Under the pieces are notes generated by a model. That model had not been told where the DNA came from and did not search any database. It worked only from the letters and a program-made list of their open reading frames with translations. From an uncultured Prevotella sp. (GTDB taxonomy: Bacteria > Bacteroidota > Bacteroidia > Bacteroidales > Bacteroidaceae): a stretch of DNA of 32,076 bases. The position numbers and the translations under genes were made by a program. Position 1 is the first letter of the stretch; the number at the start of each line of letters is the position of its first letter. The DNA is taken from positions 1 to 32,076 of the forward strand of contig CAMHDT010000010.1 in the NCBI GenBank assembly GCA_946183985.1, read 5' to 3'. Positions 17,571 to 26,610 of this stretch are shown here, in pieces.

Positions 17571-18638
17571 TTAGTGGTTTGCTTCAAACTCCTTCATGCA
17601 GGCAACGAGGGCGTTGCAGCCTTCGATGGTCTGGGCGTTGTAGCAAGAGGCGCGGAAACCGCCCACGGAACGGTGACCCTTGACGCCCACCATGCCCTTG
17701 CTGACGGCGAAGTCGAGGAAGTCCTTCTCCAACTCCTTGTACTCGTCGGCCATGACGAAGCAGAGGTTCATGACGGAACGGTCCTCCACATTAGCGGTGC
17801 CACGGAACATCTTGTTGCGGTCGATCTCGCCATAGACGATCTCTGCACGCTGCTGAGCCAACTTGTCCATAGCCTCAACACCACCGTTGCGCTTGATCCA
17901 GCGCAGGGTCTCGAGGGCACTGTAGATGGGCACCACAGGAGGTGTGTTGAACATTGAGCCCTTGTCGACGTGTGTGCGATAGTCGAGCATGGTGGGAATC
18001 TCACGCGGAGCCTTGCCCAGGGCGTCGTCCTTCACGATGACGATGGTGACACCGGCCATGGCCAGGTTCTTCTGAGCGCCGGCATAGATGGCGTCGTACT
18101 TAGCCACGTCGATAGGACGGCTGAAGATGTCTGACGACATATCGGCAATCAGGCGAACGGGAACGTCGAGGTCCTTGCGGATCTCAGTACCATAGATGGT
18201 GTTGTTGGTGGTGATGTGCAGATAGTCGGCATCGGCAGGCACGCTCCAGTCCTTAGGAATAAAGGTGTAGTTGGCATCGGCAGAAGAAGCCACCTCAACG
18301 ACCTCGCCAAAGAGTTTGGCTTCCTTCATGGCCTTCTTGGCCCAGACGCCAGTGTTCAGGTAGGCTGCCTTCTTGATCAGGAAGTTGTAGGGAATCATGC
18401 AGAACTCCAGCGAGGCACCGCCACCGAGGAAGATAACTGAGTAGCCCTCGGGAATGTCGAGCAGTTCCTTGACAAGAGCCACAGCCTCGTCAACCACGGG
18501 CTGGAAGTCCTTTGCACGGTGGCTGATCTCCATGAGCGAGAGACCAGAACCATTGAAGTCTAAACACTGTTTGGCGGTGGCCTCAATCACTTCGCGGGGA
18601 AGCATCGAGGGACCTGCATTAAAGTTGTACTTCTTCAT
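17571..18638 (-). CDS. serC: Phosphoserine aminotransferase
   Basis: 355 residues, normal length. It converts 3-phosphohydroxypyruvate and glutamate to phosphoserine, using pyridoxal phosphate. The start [13 protein letters not shown] and the segment [12 protein letters not shown] are hallmark SerC motifs; LGGGASLEF binds the cofactor phosphate, and the Schiff-base lysine lies in YAGAQKNLA (about 195). The C-terminal motif [11 protein letters not shown] is the substrate-binding region. It is the first gene of serC-serA-HIT. A promoter with both -33 and -7 elements is visible upstream on the minus strand. Confidence 0.97.
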   Translation of the reverse strand: MKKYNFNAGPSMLPREVIEATAKQCLDFNGSGLSLMEISHRAKDFQPVVDEAVALVKELLDIPEGYSVIFLGGGASLEFCMIPYNFLIKKAAYLNTGVWAKKAMKEAKLFGEVVEVASSADANYTFIPKDWSVPADADYLHITTNNTIYGTEIRKDLDVPVRLIADMSSDIFSRPIDVAKYDAIYAGAQKNLAMAGVTIVIVKDDALGKAPREIPTMLDYRTHVDKGSMFNTPPVVPIYSALETLRWIKRNGGVEAMDKLAQQRAEIVYGEIDRNKMFRGTANVEDRSVMNLCFVMADEYKELEKDFLDFAVSKGMVGVKGHRSVGGFRASCYNAQTIEGCNALVACMKEFEANH

Positions 18639-18690
18639 AACTTTTTGTAATTGTTTATTTGGGTTTTACTATAAGTTTCAAATTTGCGTG

Positions 18691-18722
18691 CGAAATTACA
18701 CTTTTTATTTTAATTGGGCAAA
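18691..18722 (-). promoter_or_regulatory. Promoter of serC
   Basis: On the minus strand TTTG (18719-18722) is followed after 20 nt by TAATTTCG (18691-18698), one base off the TAnnTTTG consensus. Spacing fits the Bacteroidetes -33/-7 pattern. The leader to the ATG at 18638 is about 48 nt. Confidence 0.55.
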
Positions 18723-18772
18723 TATTTTGGCATAAATTAATGTAAAACCGTGTTTTTCCTATCAAAAAGAAA

Positions 18773-18806
18773 GGTTAGAGGTTAGGGGTTAGGGGTTAGG
18801 GGTTAG
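18773..18806. repeat. G-rich heptad repeat GGGGTTA
   Basis: Three GGGGTTAG steps preceded by GGTTAGAGGTTAG give four to five G-tracts with 3-nt loops. It lies between the divergent serC and NTPase promoters and could form a G-quadruplex; this is a prediction from sequence only. Confidence 0.75.
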
Positions 18807-18850
18807 AAATAAAAAAAGCCGTAAATTTTTCAATTATCAATTAAATTAAG

Positions 18851-18858
18851 TATCTTTG
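18851..18858 (+). promoter_or_regulatory. -7 box before the P-loop/CYTH-like gene
   Basis: TATCTTTG matches TAnnTTTG exactly, 26 nt before the ATG at 18885. At the -33 position the sequence is TTTC, one base off. Confidence 0.6.
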
Positions 18859-18884
18859 CACCGCAAAAGAAACCAATAACGACA

Positions 18885-19991
18885 ATGGACGACATCAAAC
18901 GTATTGTTCTCACAGGTGGACCTTGCGCTGGCAAGACCACGGCCTTAGTGCGCATCATTGAGCATTTCTCGAGTCTCGGCTTCAAAGTGTTCACCATCCC
19001 AGAGGTGCCAACGCTCTTTACACAGGCGGGCATGAACTACCTGACGAAGAACAAGAGTTTCTTCTACGAAGGTGAAAAGGCAACGCTGGAGATACAACTG
19101 GCGCTGGAAGACAAATTTATGCGGATGGCCAAGGCATGCCAGAAGCCAAGCATCATTGTGTGCGACCGCGGCGCGCTGGACATCTCGGCCTATATGACGC
19201 CTGAGACATGGGAACAGATCACACTGTCGGTGGGCACCTCGACGCCTGAGTTGCGCGAACGCTATGATGCCGTGCTCCATCTGGTGTCGGCTGCCGATGG
19301 TGCCGAGCAATACTATACGACGGCCAACAATGCCTCGCGCAACGAGAGCAATGACGACGAGGGACTGCGCATTGCCCGCTCACTGGACAAGAAGGTGATC
19401 CGTGCATGGACGGGCCATCCCCATCTGCGCGTCATCAACAACCACGATGACTTTGAGGCCAAGATGCACCGCGTGCTGAAAGAGATAAGCCATGTGCTCG
19501 GACTGCCCCAGCCCAAGGAGGAGGAGCGCAAGTATGTGGTGGAGATTACAGGCGCCCTGCCCGACGACTGCATTGAGAGCGAGATTATACAGACCTATCT
19601 GAAAGGCTATCCCGATGCAGAAGAGCGGATACGCAAACGCTGCTGGGGCCGCAAGCAGGTGTTCGTGCACACCACGAAGAAGCAGACGACGGCCAACGAG
19701 GAGTTGGTCACCGAGCGTCAGATTAACCAGAACCTCTACGAGATGATGCTGCCGCTGGCCGATCCGGAGCGATACACCATTCACAAGATGCGTCGCAGTT
19801 TTATTTGGAAGGGTCAGTATTTCGAGGTCGACACCTATCTTGAGCAGTTAGAGGGGCTGGTGATGCTGGAAACGAAGGGCATCGTCAAGGGAGAGCCCGT
19901 GAAGTTCCCGCCCTTCCTCCAGCCCGTGAAAGATGTGACGGGCAATCAGGATTACTACAATTATAACCTGGCCAAGAAAGAATGCCTATAG
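18885..19991 (+). CDS. P-loop NTPase fused to a CYTH-like domain (TTD14-like)
   Basis: 368 residues. The N-terminal part (about 5-190) is a NadR-like AAA_28 P-loop domain: Walker A GGPCAGKTT at 11-19, and a Walker B-like IIVCDRGALD near 90-99. The C-terminal part (about 215-368) begins KYVVEITGALPDD and carries alternating charged beta strands (TYLKGYP, ERIRKRCWG, FEVDTYLEQ, MLETKGI), consistent with a CYTH/triphosphate-tunnel fold. The same two-domain order is known from the eukaryotic protein TTD14, which binds GTP and phosphoinositides. The bacterial role is unknown; a kinase or phosphohydrolase acting on a phosphorylated small molecule is plausible. It stands alone with its own promoter and overlaps the convergent hydrolase gene by 6 nt. 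No signal peptide. Confidence 0.85.
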   Translation: MDDIKRIVLTGGPCAGKTTALVRIIEHFSSLGFKVFTIPEVPTLFTQAGMNYLTKNKSFFYEGEKATLEIQLALEDKFMRMAKACQKPSIIVCDRGALDISAYMTPETWEQITLSVGTSTPELRERYDAVLHLVSAADGAEQYYTTANNASRNESNDDEGLRIARSLDKKVIRAWTGHPHLRVINNHDDFEAKMHRVLKEISHVLGLPQPKEEERKYVVEITGALPDDCIESEIIQTYLKGYPDAEERIRKRCWGRKQVFVHTTKKQTTANEELVTERQINQNLYEMMLPLADPERYTIHKMRRSFIWKGQYFEVDTYLEQLEGLVMLETKGIVKGEPVKFPPFLQPVKDVTGNQDYYNYNLAKKECL

Positions 19992-21467
19992 TTTGACATT
20001 CTTCTTGGCCACACGGCTTTCCGTCTGCAAGCGGTTGAGGGCCGTCACCACATAGGTGTAACGCTCCTTACCATTGTTATAAGGCAACTTATAATAGGTA
20101 TTGGTGGTGATGGCCACCATCTTCGACGGGTCGTCTACGTTAATCGTCTCTCCTTTATTAAAGCGGTAGACCACATAGCGCGTGGCCACCTCGTTCCAGG
20201 CCTTGCCCTTGGGAGCCGTCCAAAACAGGATATAGCCGTCGGAGGTCCATACGGGCTTCACCTTGCGAGGCTTGCCAGGGCCTTTCTTGTCGATGAACGG
20301 CATGAGGGGCTGAAGGGCGGGCTGGCGCCAATAGTTCTGACGGAGCATGGTGCCATAATTGCCGATATTGTCGACGGCAGCCTTGGCATACCACAGCACG
20401 GTGCCCTGCACATTGGGCATCTGCTGATGCAAGGCGAACTTGGCCTGCTGCTGGTTCTGCGAAGGATGACGGGGGTCGGTGAACTTGACCGTGCGCTCGA
20501 TATCCTCGCCAATGAACAGCGGACGGCCGCCGGCATACTGATTCCACCAGCGGATGAGCGTGTCGTAGTCGGCCGCCTTATTGCCTATCTCCCAATACAC
20601 CTGCGGCACGCAATAGTCCAGCCAGCCATTGTTGACCCACAGCAGCACATCGGCATAGAGGTCGTCGTAGTTCTGCAGGCCATTGGTATTGCTGCCAATG
20701 GGAGAATTCTTCTTGTTGCGATAGATGCCGAAGGGCGAGATACCCACCTTCACCCAAGGTTTCTCGGCATGTACCGTCTCGTAGAACTGCTTGATGAACA
20801 GGTTGACATTATGACGGCGCCAGTCGCCACGGTTATTGATGCCATTGGAATAGGCGGCATACTGGGCATCGTCGGGGATGACCTGGCCGGCAGCCGGATA
20901 GGGATAGAAATAATCGTCCATGTGGATGCCGTCGATGTCATAGCGCGAAACGATGTCCTTGGCCACGGCACAGATATAGTCGCGGTTTTCTGGAATGCCT
21001 GGATTCAGTATCTTCAGTCCGTCGTAGTCGAAGCAACGCTCTGGATACTGGACGGCCACATGAGTAGAGGCCAGCACGTTGGTGGTCTTGGTCTTGGCAC
21101 GATAGGGGTTGATCCACGCATGCAGTTCCATGCCACGCTGATGGCACTGGTCAATCATCCACTGCAGAGGGTCCCAGTAAGGCGACGGCGCCTTGCCCTG
21201 CTGTCCTGTGAGGAATCGGCTCCAGGGCTCAAGACTGCTCTGATAGAGCGCATCGCACTCTGGTCGCACCTGGAAGATGATGGCATTGACGCCGTCTTTC
21301 TGCAGTTCGTCAAGTTGATAGGCCAGCGTCTGCTGCATCTTCTGCGTCCCCATGCCTTGGAACTGGCCATTGACGCACTGAATCCAGGCGCCACGAAACT
21401 CTCTCTTAGGTTGTGCGCTGACGCTCAACGTCAGCAGCAAGGCTAATAATAAAAACAGTTTTCTCAT
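19986..21467 (-). CDS. Secreted GHL10 family glycoside hydrolase (DigH/YddW-like)
   Basis: 493 residues. The signal peptide MRKLFLLLALLLTLSVSA is followed by QPKREFRGAWIQ, the typical GHL10 (DUF187, COG1649) opening. The barrel contains GVNAIIFQVRPECDALY, GMELHAWINPYRA and DIDGIHMDDYFYPYP (about 175-190), the conserved active-site acidic region. A fibronectin-III-like domain (about 410-490, VKPVWTSDGYILFW) ends the protein. E. coli DigH (YddW) cleaves denuded peptidoglycan glycans, so a cell-wall role is likely. The N-terminus has no lipobox cysteine, unlike E. coli YddW. It starts 3 nt after the metH stop and is therefore probably co-transcribed with metH despite the unrelated function. Confidence 0.88.
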   Translation of the reverse strand: MRKLFLLLALLLTLSVSAQPKREFRGAWIQCVNGQFQGMGTQKMQQTLAYQLDELQKDGVNAIIFQVRPECDALYQSSLEPWSRFLTGQQGKAPSPYWDPLQWMIDQCHQRGMELHAWINPYRAKTKTTNVLASTHVAVQYPERCFDYDGLKILNPGIPENRDYICAVAKDIVSRYDIDGIHMDDYFYPYPAAGQVIPDDAQYAAYSNGINNRGDWRRHNVNLFIKQFYETVHAEKPWVKVGISPFGIYRNKKNSPIGSNTNGLQNYDDLYADVLLWVNNGWLDYCVPQVYWEIGNKAADYDTLIRWWNQYAGGRPLFIGEDIERTVKFTDPRHPSQNQQQAKFALHQQMPNVQGTVLWYAKAAVDNIGNYGTMLRQNYWRQPALQPLMPFIDKKGPGKPRKVKPVWTSDGYILFWTAPKGKAWNEVATRYVVYRFNKGETINVDDPSKMVAITTNTYYKLPYNNGKERYTYVVTALNRLQTESRVAKKNVKL

Positions 21468-21470
21468 ATT

Positions 21471-24203
21471 TCAGTTATTCGTATTTTTCTTTCGTCTGCG
21501 GGCTTCCTCGAGCGACACCAACTGCTGCTGCTCATCATAATAATGTGCGCGCAACTGCTCGTATTCGCTATTCAACTCAGATGAAAAGCGTGCACAGTCG
21601 GAGATGAGGCGCTGGGCCGCAAGCGGGTTCTGCGAGGCATCTTTCATCCACACCACAGGACCGCCATAGACGGGGGCTATCTTCAAGGCCACATGGAGTT
21701 CGCTCGTGGTGGCTCCACCTATCATAATAGGAATGTCGAGGCCCGCCTTGCGCAGTTCCACAGCCACATTGACCATCTCTTCGAGGCTCGGAGTGATCAG
21801 GCCTGAAAGACCAATCATGTCCACCTGTTCTTCCTTTGCCTTAGCCACAATCTGCTCGGCCGGCACCATGACGCCCAAGTCTGTCACCTCATAGCCGTTG
21901 CAGGCCATGACCACGCCCACGATGTTCTTTCCAATGTCGTGGACATCGCCCTTGACCGTGGCCAAGAGGATTTTCCCTGCCTTTCCTGATACGCCAGAGT
22001 GACCAGAATGACCAGCATCGATATAGGGCTGCAAGATCTCTACGGCCTGCTTCATGGTGCGTGCCGTCTTGACCACCTGCGGCAAGAACATCTTACCTTC
22101 GCCAAAACGACGGCCCACCTCGTTCATACCTGCCATGAGCGGCCCCTCGATAATGTCGACGGCCCTGGGATATATGGCCAGTGCTTCCTGCAGGTCGGCT
22201 TCCAGATGGGTTGACTGGCCTTTTATCAGGGCCGTCTGCAAGCGCTGCTCTACGCTGAGTGCCGCCTGTGCCTCTTTCCCCTCGGCCGACTTGTCTGCAA
22301 CGATGGTCTCATCGACGCCTATGCTCATCAAAGCCTCTGCCGACTCAGGTTTCCTGTTGAGGATTACATCCTCCAAAAGACAGAGTTGCTCTGCAGGAAT
22401 ATCATCGTATGTGATTTTCGACGATGGATTGACGATGCCAAAATCCATGCCCTCCTTGATGGCATGATAAAGGAACACGGCATGCATGGCCTCGCGCAAG
22501 TAGTTATTGCCGCGGAAGGAGAACGAGAGGTTGCTCACACCGCCGCTGACATGTGCGCCTGGCAGATTCTGCCGAATCCATCGAGTGGCACGAATAAAGT
22601 CCAGGGCATAGGCATTGTGCTCTTCCATGCCAGTGGCAATGGCCAGCACATTAGGATCGAAGATGATATCCTGAGGGGCAAAGCCTGCCTGTTGCGTCAG
22701 CAGGCGATAGGCCCTACTGGCAATCTCAATACGGCGCTCGTAGGTGGTGGCCTGTCCCTGCTCGTCGAAACACATGACCACGACGGCGGCTCCCATGCGC
22801 TTCACATCACGCGCATGACTTAGGAACACCTCTTCGCCCTCTTTCAGTGAGATGCTGTTGACGATGCTCTTGCCCTGCACACACTTCAGACCTGCCATGA
22901 TCACCTCCCACTTGCTGGAGTCGATCATCACAGGCACACGGGCTATTTCGGGCTCTGAGGCCACAAGGTTAAGGAAATGCACCATTTCATCGCGAGCATT
23001 GAGCAGGCCATCGTCCATATTAACATCGATGACCATGGCCCCGTCCTCTACCTGACGGCGTGCTATTTCCAGTGCCTCATCATAGTTTTTCTCCTTGATG
23101 AGGCGGAGAAACTTGCGCGAGCCAGCCACATTGCAGCGCTCACCCACATTGACAAACGTGGCCTGAGCCGTGTTCAGGAGTTCCAAGCCAGACAGCAACA
23201 GGTCTTTGGTCTGTTCTGCTGGAACATGAGGTCTGCGGTTTTTCACCAATGGCACATATTTCGCGATGAAATCGGGCGTGGTGCCGCAACAGCCACCCAC
23301 GATGTTCACCAATCCCTCGTCGATAAATTCGGCAATTTGCGGGGCCATCGTCTCAGGCGTTTCGTCATATAGCCCTAACGAATTAGGCAGTCCCGCATTG
23401 GGATAGGCACTGATATAATAAGGAGCATGACGGGCCAGTTCCTTCAGATAGGGCTTCATCTGACTGGCTCCAAACGAGCAGTTCAGACCTACGCTGAAGA
23501 TGGAATACGACGACACGCTGGCCAGAAAAGCGTCCAGCGTCTGTCCGCTCAAAGTGCGGCCCGCAGCATCGCCGATGGTGACACTGAGCATAATAGGAAT
23601 GTCTTTGCAGACAGCGTCAGAACCATGTATGATGAACTGGGCGGCATCGATGGCGGCCTTGGCATTGAGCGTGTCAAAGATCGTCTCTATGAGGATGGCA
23701 TCCACCCCACCCTCTACCAGTGCCGCGATCTGTTCCGTATAGGCCTCGAAAAGCGTGTCGTAATCCAGTTCACGGCGCGAAGGGTCAGAGACATCGGGCG
23801 ACATGGAGCAAGTCTTGTTCGTAGGGCCCACGGAACCTGCCACAAAACGGGGCCTTTCTGTCGTAGAAAACGCATCGGCACACTGGCGAGCAAGCCTCGC
23901 ACCAGCCAGATTTATTTCTCTAACAGAACTCTGTAACCCGTAGTCACTCTGCGAGATACGCTGTGCATTAAAGGTGTTGGTCGTGATGATGTCGGCACCT
24001 GCCTCCAGGTATCGACGATGGATGTCAGAGACAATGTCCGGGCGCGTGAGGCATAGCACATCGTTATTGCCTTTCAACACGCCTGGGAGGTGAGGAAAAC
24101 GCCCCCCGCGAAAGTCATGCTCGTCAAGTCCATACTCTTGAATGACGGTGCCCATGGCGCCATCGAGTATCAGTATGCGTTTAGTTATTTCGTGCTGTAT
24201 CAT
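21471..24203 (-). CDS. metH: Cobalamin-dependent methionine synthase lacking the activation domain
   Basis: 910 residues, about 300 shorter than E. coli MetH. Domains in order: homocysteine-binding (1-320) with zinc cysteines C242 in GLNC and C305/C306 in GGCC; pterin-binding (about 345-610, with [13 protein letters not shown]); B12 cap; B12-binding with the axial histidine H755 in GDVHDIGKN. The protein stops after the B12 domain (about 900), so the C-terminal S-adenosylmethionine-binding reactivation domain is absent. As I recall, Bacteroidetes encode that domain separately; no such gene lies in this window. The enzyme transfers methyl from methyltetrahydrofolate to homocysteine. Its ATG overlaps the smpB stop (ATGA), implying coupled translation. 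No cobalamin riboswitch is visible ahead of the operon. Confidence 0.96.
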   Translation of the reverse strand: MIQHEITKRILILDGAMGTVIQEYGLDEHDFRGGRFPHLPGVLKGNNDVLCLTRPDIVSDIHRRYLEAGADIITTNTFNAQRISQSDYGLQSSVREINLAGARLARQCADAFSTTERPRFVAGSVGPTNKTCSMSPDVSDPSRRELDYDTLFEAYTEQIAALVEGGVDAILIETIFDTLNAKAAIDAAQFIIHGSDAVCKDIPIMLSVTIGDAAGRTLSGQTLDAFLASVSSYSIFSVGLNCSFGASQMKPYLKELARHAPYYISAYPNAGLPNSLGLYDETPETMAPQIAEFIDEGLVNIVGGCCGTTPDFIAKYVPLVKNRRPHVPAEQTKDLLLSGLELLNTAQATFVNVGERCNVAGSRKFLRLIKEKNYDEALEIARRQVEDGAMVIDVNMDDGLLNARDEMVHFLNLVASEPEIARVPVMIDSSKWEVIMAGLKCVQGKSIVNSISLKEGEEVFLSHARDVKRMGAAVVVMCFDEQGQATTYERRIEIASRAYRLLTQQAGFAPQDIIFDPNVLAIATGMEEHNAYALDFIRATRWIRQNLPGAHVSGGVSNLSFSFRGNNYLREAMHAVFLYHAIKEGMDFGIVNPSSKITYDDIPAEQLCLLEDVILNRKPESAEALMSIGVDETIVADKSAEGKEAQAALSVEQRLQTALIKGQSTHLEADLQEALAIYPRAVDIIEGPLMAGMNEVGRRFGEGKMFLPQVVKTARTMKQAVEILQPYIDAGHSGHSGVSGKAGKILLATVKGDVHDIGKNIVGVVMACNGYEVTDLGVMVPAEQIVAKAKEEQVDMIGLSGLITPSLEEMVNVAVELRKAGLDIPIMIGGATTSELHVALKIAPVYGGPVVWMKDASQNPLAAQRLISDCARFSSELNSEYEQLRAHYYDEQQQLVSLEEARRRKKNTNN

Positions 24204-24682
24204 TTGTAAACCTTCATGGCGCGATCCATTTCGCGGCGGTCCTCCTTCTCCTTCAGCGTCTGGCGCTTATCGTAGGCTTTCTTACCCTTGCAGAGCGCGA
24301 GGTCCATCTTGGCACGGCCGTTCTCATCGATAAACACCAGTGTGGGCACGATGGTGTAGCCCGTCTGTTTGGTAGCACTCTCCAGCCTTGCTATCTCACG
24401 GCGGGTGAGCAGCAGTTTGCGGTCGCGTTTCTGCTCATGGTTATTGTATGAGCCATAGAAATAGGGGCTGATAGACATGCCTTTGACCCATATCTCGCCA
24501 CGGATAATGGTGCAATAGGTGTCGACAAGGCTTGCCTTTCCGGCCCTAATGGATTTGATCTCTGTGCCCGTAAGCACGATGCCAGCGGTAAATTCCTCAA
24601 TGAAGAAATATTCGAAGGCCGCCTTACGGTTCTTTATCTGCACAGGACTCTTCTTGCGAAGTTCCTCTTGTTGCTTGTTCAT
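24200..24682 (-). CDS. smpB: SsrA-binding protein SmpB
   Basis: 160 residues, usual length. It binds tmRNA and delivers it to stalled ribosomes for trans-translation. Conserved segments: [40 protein letters not shown], the RDRKLLL helix region and the basic tail [20 protein letters not shown]. It lies 24 nt after the DMP19-family gene and overlaps metH by 4 nt. Cytoplasmic. Confidence 0.97.
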   Translation of the reverse strand: MNKQQEELRKKSPVQIKNRKAAFEYFFIEEFTAGIVLTGTEIKSIRAGKASLVDTYCTIIRGEIWVKGMSISPYFYGSYNNHEQKRDRKLLLTRREIARLESATKQTGYTIVPTLVFIDENGRAKMDLALCKGKKAYDKRQTLKEKEDRREMDRAMKVYK

Positions 24683-24706
24683 CTCTCAGTTTTCTCTATT
24701 CACGTT

Positions 24707-25213
24707 TCACTCTACGCTGGCGAAGCGCTCAATGTTCTCATCCACATAATGGGCAATCTCTTCCGTCCAACGCTCCTCGTTCTCAACGAACAGGTCATCG
24801 TAGTCGTCAAACTGCGGGAACTGCTCGAACAGAGCCATGAACTCCTCATCCGTGCAATCGGCCTCCAAGGCCTCGCGATGCTCCACCCAGAGGCCATGCA
24901 CCTCATAGAGCATTTTCGAGAGGTCACGAAGATGCCACATCTTGTTCAGAGCCTTGGCAAAGGGATTCTTGAAGATAAACGGTCCATACCCATTGTGTAT
25001 CAACTGGATAAAGCCGCCGTCCATCACCTCGCTATGGAGCGTATCCCAACAAAGGAGCGTCATCTGGTCTGCATTCAACTCCTGCATCGTCTCAGCCGTT
25101 GGCTCACCCCCCACTGCTTCACGCAAAGCATCGATAAACACCTGAAGAAAGGCATCCATTCCCTCTGAAGCCGCCTGGCTCAAGGCAGAATCTTTTACGA
25201 TTATCTGTTTCAT
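24707..25213 (-). CDS. DMP19/DUF4375 family protein
   Basis: 168 residues from the ATG at 25213 (MKQIIVKDSALSQ). An upstream in-frame alternative start would lie beyond the promoter and is rejected. The central motif LHSEVMDGGFIQLIHNGYGP (about 62-81), followed by a helical FAKALNKMWHLRDLSKML stretch, matches the DMP19 family (PF14300), a group of small acidic proteins named for a Neisseria DNA-mimic protein. The tail is strongly acidic (FPQFDDYDDLFVENEERWTEE), consistent with that character but not proof of DNA mimicry. It heads the operon with smpB, metH and the hydrolase. Its -7 box sits only 5 nt before the ATG. Confidence 0.8.
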   Translation of the reverse strand: MKQIIVKDSALSQAASEGMDAFLQVFIDALREAVGGEPTAETMQELNADQMTLLCWDTLHSEVMDGGFIQLIHNGYGPFIFKNPFAKALNKMWHLRDLSKMLYEVHGLWVEHREALEADCTDEEFMALFEQFPQFDDYDDLFVENEERWTEEIAHYVDENIERFASVE

Positions 25214-25218
25214 CTGTG

Positions 25219-25226
25219 CAAAGGTA
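25219..25226 (-). promoter_or_regulatory. -7 box of the DMP19-smpB-metH operon
   Basis: Minus strand reads TACCTTTG, an exact TAnnTTTG match, ending 5 nt before the ATG at 25213. If used, transcription would begin at or next to the start codon. Confidence 0.6.
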
Positions 25227-25307
25227 AGACAATTATTTGAAACAGCCAAATTTTCGCTCTTTTCTATAGCATTTTTGTCTCAAGTGCGAAAAAAACACCT
25301 ATTTTAT

Positions 25308-25338
25308 TTTGTCAATTAAACTAAATGTTGTAATTTTA
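25308..25338 (+). promoter_or_regulatory. Promoter of the arabinose operon
   Basis: TTTG at 25308-25311 is followed after exactly 19 nt by TAATTTTA at 25331-25338, one base off TAnnTTTG. Spacing is ideal for a Bacteroidetes promoter. The leader to the galM ATG is about 50 nt. Confidence 0.6.
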
Positions 25339-25346
25339 CACCCAAA

Positions 25347-25361
25347 TTATTGAAACAATAA
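25347..25361 (+). promoter_or_regulatory. Candidate AraR operator
   Basis: TTATTGAAACAATAA is a perfect inverted repeat (6-nt arms, 3-nt centre) just downstream of the predicted transcription start. A second palindrome, TTTAATTAAA, lies at 25371-25380. Repression from this position would fit the regulator encoded in the operon, but I do not recall the AraR consensus well enough to match it. Confidence 0.35.
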
Positions 25362-25392
25362 CTAAAACTGTTTAATTAAATCTATCAAAACG

Positions 25393-26580
25393 ATGAAAGC
25401 ATTAAAGGCTTCAATCTTTGGATTTGGTGCGCTGATGGCCCTCACGATGATGTCGTGCGGCGAGACGCAGCAGGCACCTGAGTTAACGGCATCGGGCTTG
25501 AACCCCGCCAAGTTTGACACCATCGTCAACGGTGACACCGTGCGTCTGTACACCCTCAAGGGCGACAAGGGCATGGAGGTTTGCATCACCAACTATGGTG
25601 GTCGCGTCGTGTCGATGATGATTCCCGACAAGAACGACTCGCTCGTCGATGTGGTTCTGGGATTCGACAACATTGCACAGTACATGGACACGGAGCACAC
25701 ACCCACCGACTACGGCTCCAGCGTTGGCCGCTATGCCAACCGCATCAACATGGGTAAGTTCGTGCTGAACGGCGACACCATCCAGTTGAAGCAGAACGAC
25801 CGTCATCCCGGTGAACGCAACCACTGCCTGCACGGCGGTGGCGACACTGGCTGGATGAACAAGGTTTACAAAGCCGAGCAGATGGACGACCAGACCTTGA
25901 AACTGACCATCGTGGCTGAGGACGGAGAAAACGGATTCCCCGGCACCGTAACGGCCACCACCACCTACAAGATCGTCAATGGCAACACCCTTGACATCAC
26001 TTGGGAGGCCACAACTGACAAGCCAACCATTATCAACCAGACGAATCACAACTACTATAATCTGAGCGGCGACCTTGAGAATGCTGCCTACGATCAGGTG
26101 CTCTACGTGAATGCAGACTCGTTTACGGAAAGCGACGAGAGTTACATGCCCACCGGCAAGATTCTGTCTGTGGAGGGCACACCCATGGACTTCCGTACAC
26201 CACATGCTGTAGGCGACAGCATCCACTCTGAGTATTACCAGGTGAAGAACGCCCATGGCTATGACCATAACTGGTGTCTGAACACCAACGGTGATGACAC
26301 GCAGGTATGTGCCTCGCTCTACAGTCCCAAGAGCGGCATCTTCATGGAGATGTACACCAACGAGCCTGGCGTGCAGGTCTACAGCGGCAACTTCCAGGGT
26401 GTTGGCGGCGAAGAGAACGTAGTGCGCAAACTGGGCAAGAAATATCTGCAGCATGTCAGCGTATGTCTGGAGAGCCAGAAATATCCCGACAGCCCCAACC
26501 ATCCTGAGTGGGCCAGCCCCGTGCTGAACCCAGGCGAGACCTACTACAGCCACGCTGCCTATAAGTTCTCTGTCAAATAA
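25393..26580 (+). CDS. galM: Aldose 1-epimerase (mutarotase), lipoprotein form
   Basis: 395 residues. The N-terminus MKALKASIFGFGALMALTMMSC is a probable lipoprotein signal with the lipid cysteine at 22, followed by GETQQAPE. The mutarotase domain shows the active-site residues: H147 in NHCLHGGG, H219 in NQTNHNYYNL, the GYDHNW segment, and the general base E324 in TNEPGVQVYSGN. The enzyme interconverts alpha and beta anomers of aldoses; in this operon the natural substrate is probably L-arabinose, converted outside the cytoplasm before transport. It is the first gene of the operon, preceded by a good promoter and a palindrome. The lipobox (M-M-S-C) is slightly non-canonical, so anchoring is likely but not certain. 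Confidence 0.93.
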   Translation: MKALKASIFGFGALMALTMMSCGETQQAPELTASGLNPAKFDTIVNGDTVRLYTLKGDKGMEVCITNYGGRVVSMMIPDKNDSLVDVVLGFDNIAQYMDTEHTPTDYGSSVGRYANRINMGKFVLNGDTIQLKQNDRHPGERNHCLHGGGDTGWMNKVYKAEQMDDQTLKLTIVAEDGENGFPGTVTATTTYKIVNGNTLDITWEATTDKPTIINQTNHNYYNLSGDLENAAYDQVLYVNADSFTESDESYMPTGKILSVEGTPMDFRTPHAVGDSIHSEYYQVKNAHGYDHNWCLNTNGDDTQVCASLYSPKSGIFMEMYTNEPGVQVYSGNFQGVGGEENVVRKLGKKYLQHVSVCLESQKYPDSPNHPEWASPVLNPGETYYSHAAYKFSVK

Positions 26581-26610
26581 TTGAAAATTGATAATTGAAA
26601 ATTGACAATT
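26581..26610. repeat. AT-rich repeat filling the galM-MFS gap
   Basis: The whole 30-nt gap is made of TTGAAAATTGATAA-like steps running right up to the next ATG. It belongs to the same family as 2190-2230 and supplies the translation initiation region of the transporter gene. Confidence 0.7.

Noticed and set aside
25214..25392. Cobalamin or SAM riboswitch before the operon containing metH.
   Set aside because: The promoter lies next to the first start codon, leaving no leader for a riboswitch, and no such motif is visible.
25483..26553. 356-codon antisense frame under galM.
   Set aside because: Shadow frame caused by codon bias of galM, whose catalytic residues are all intact.
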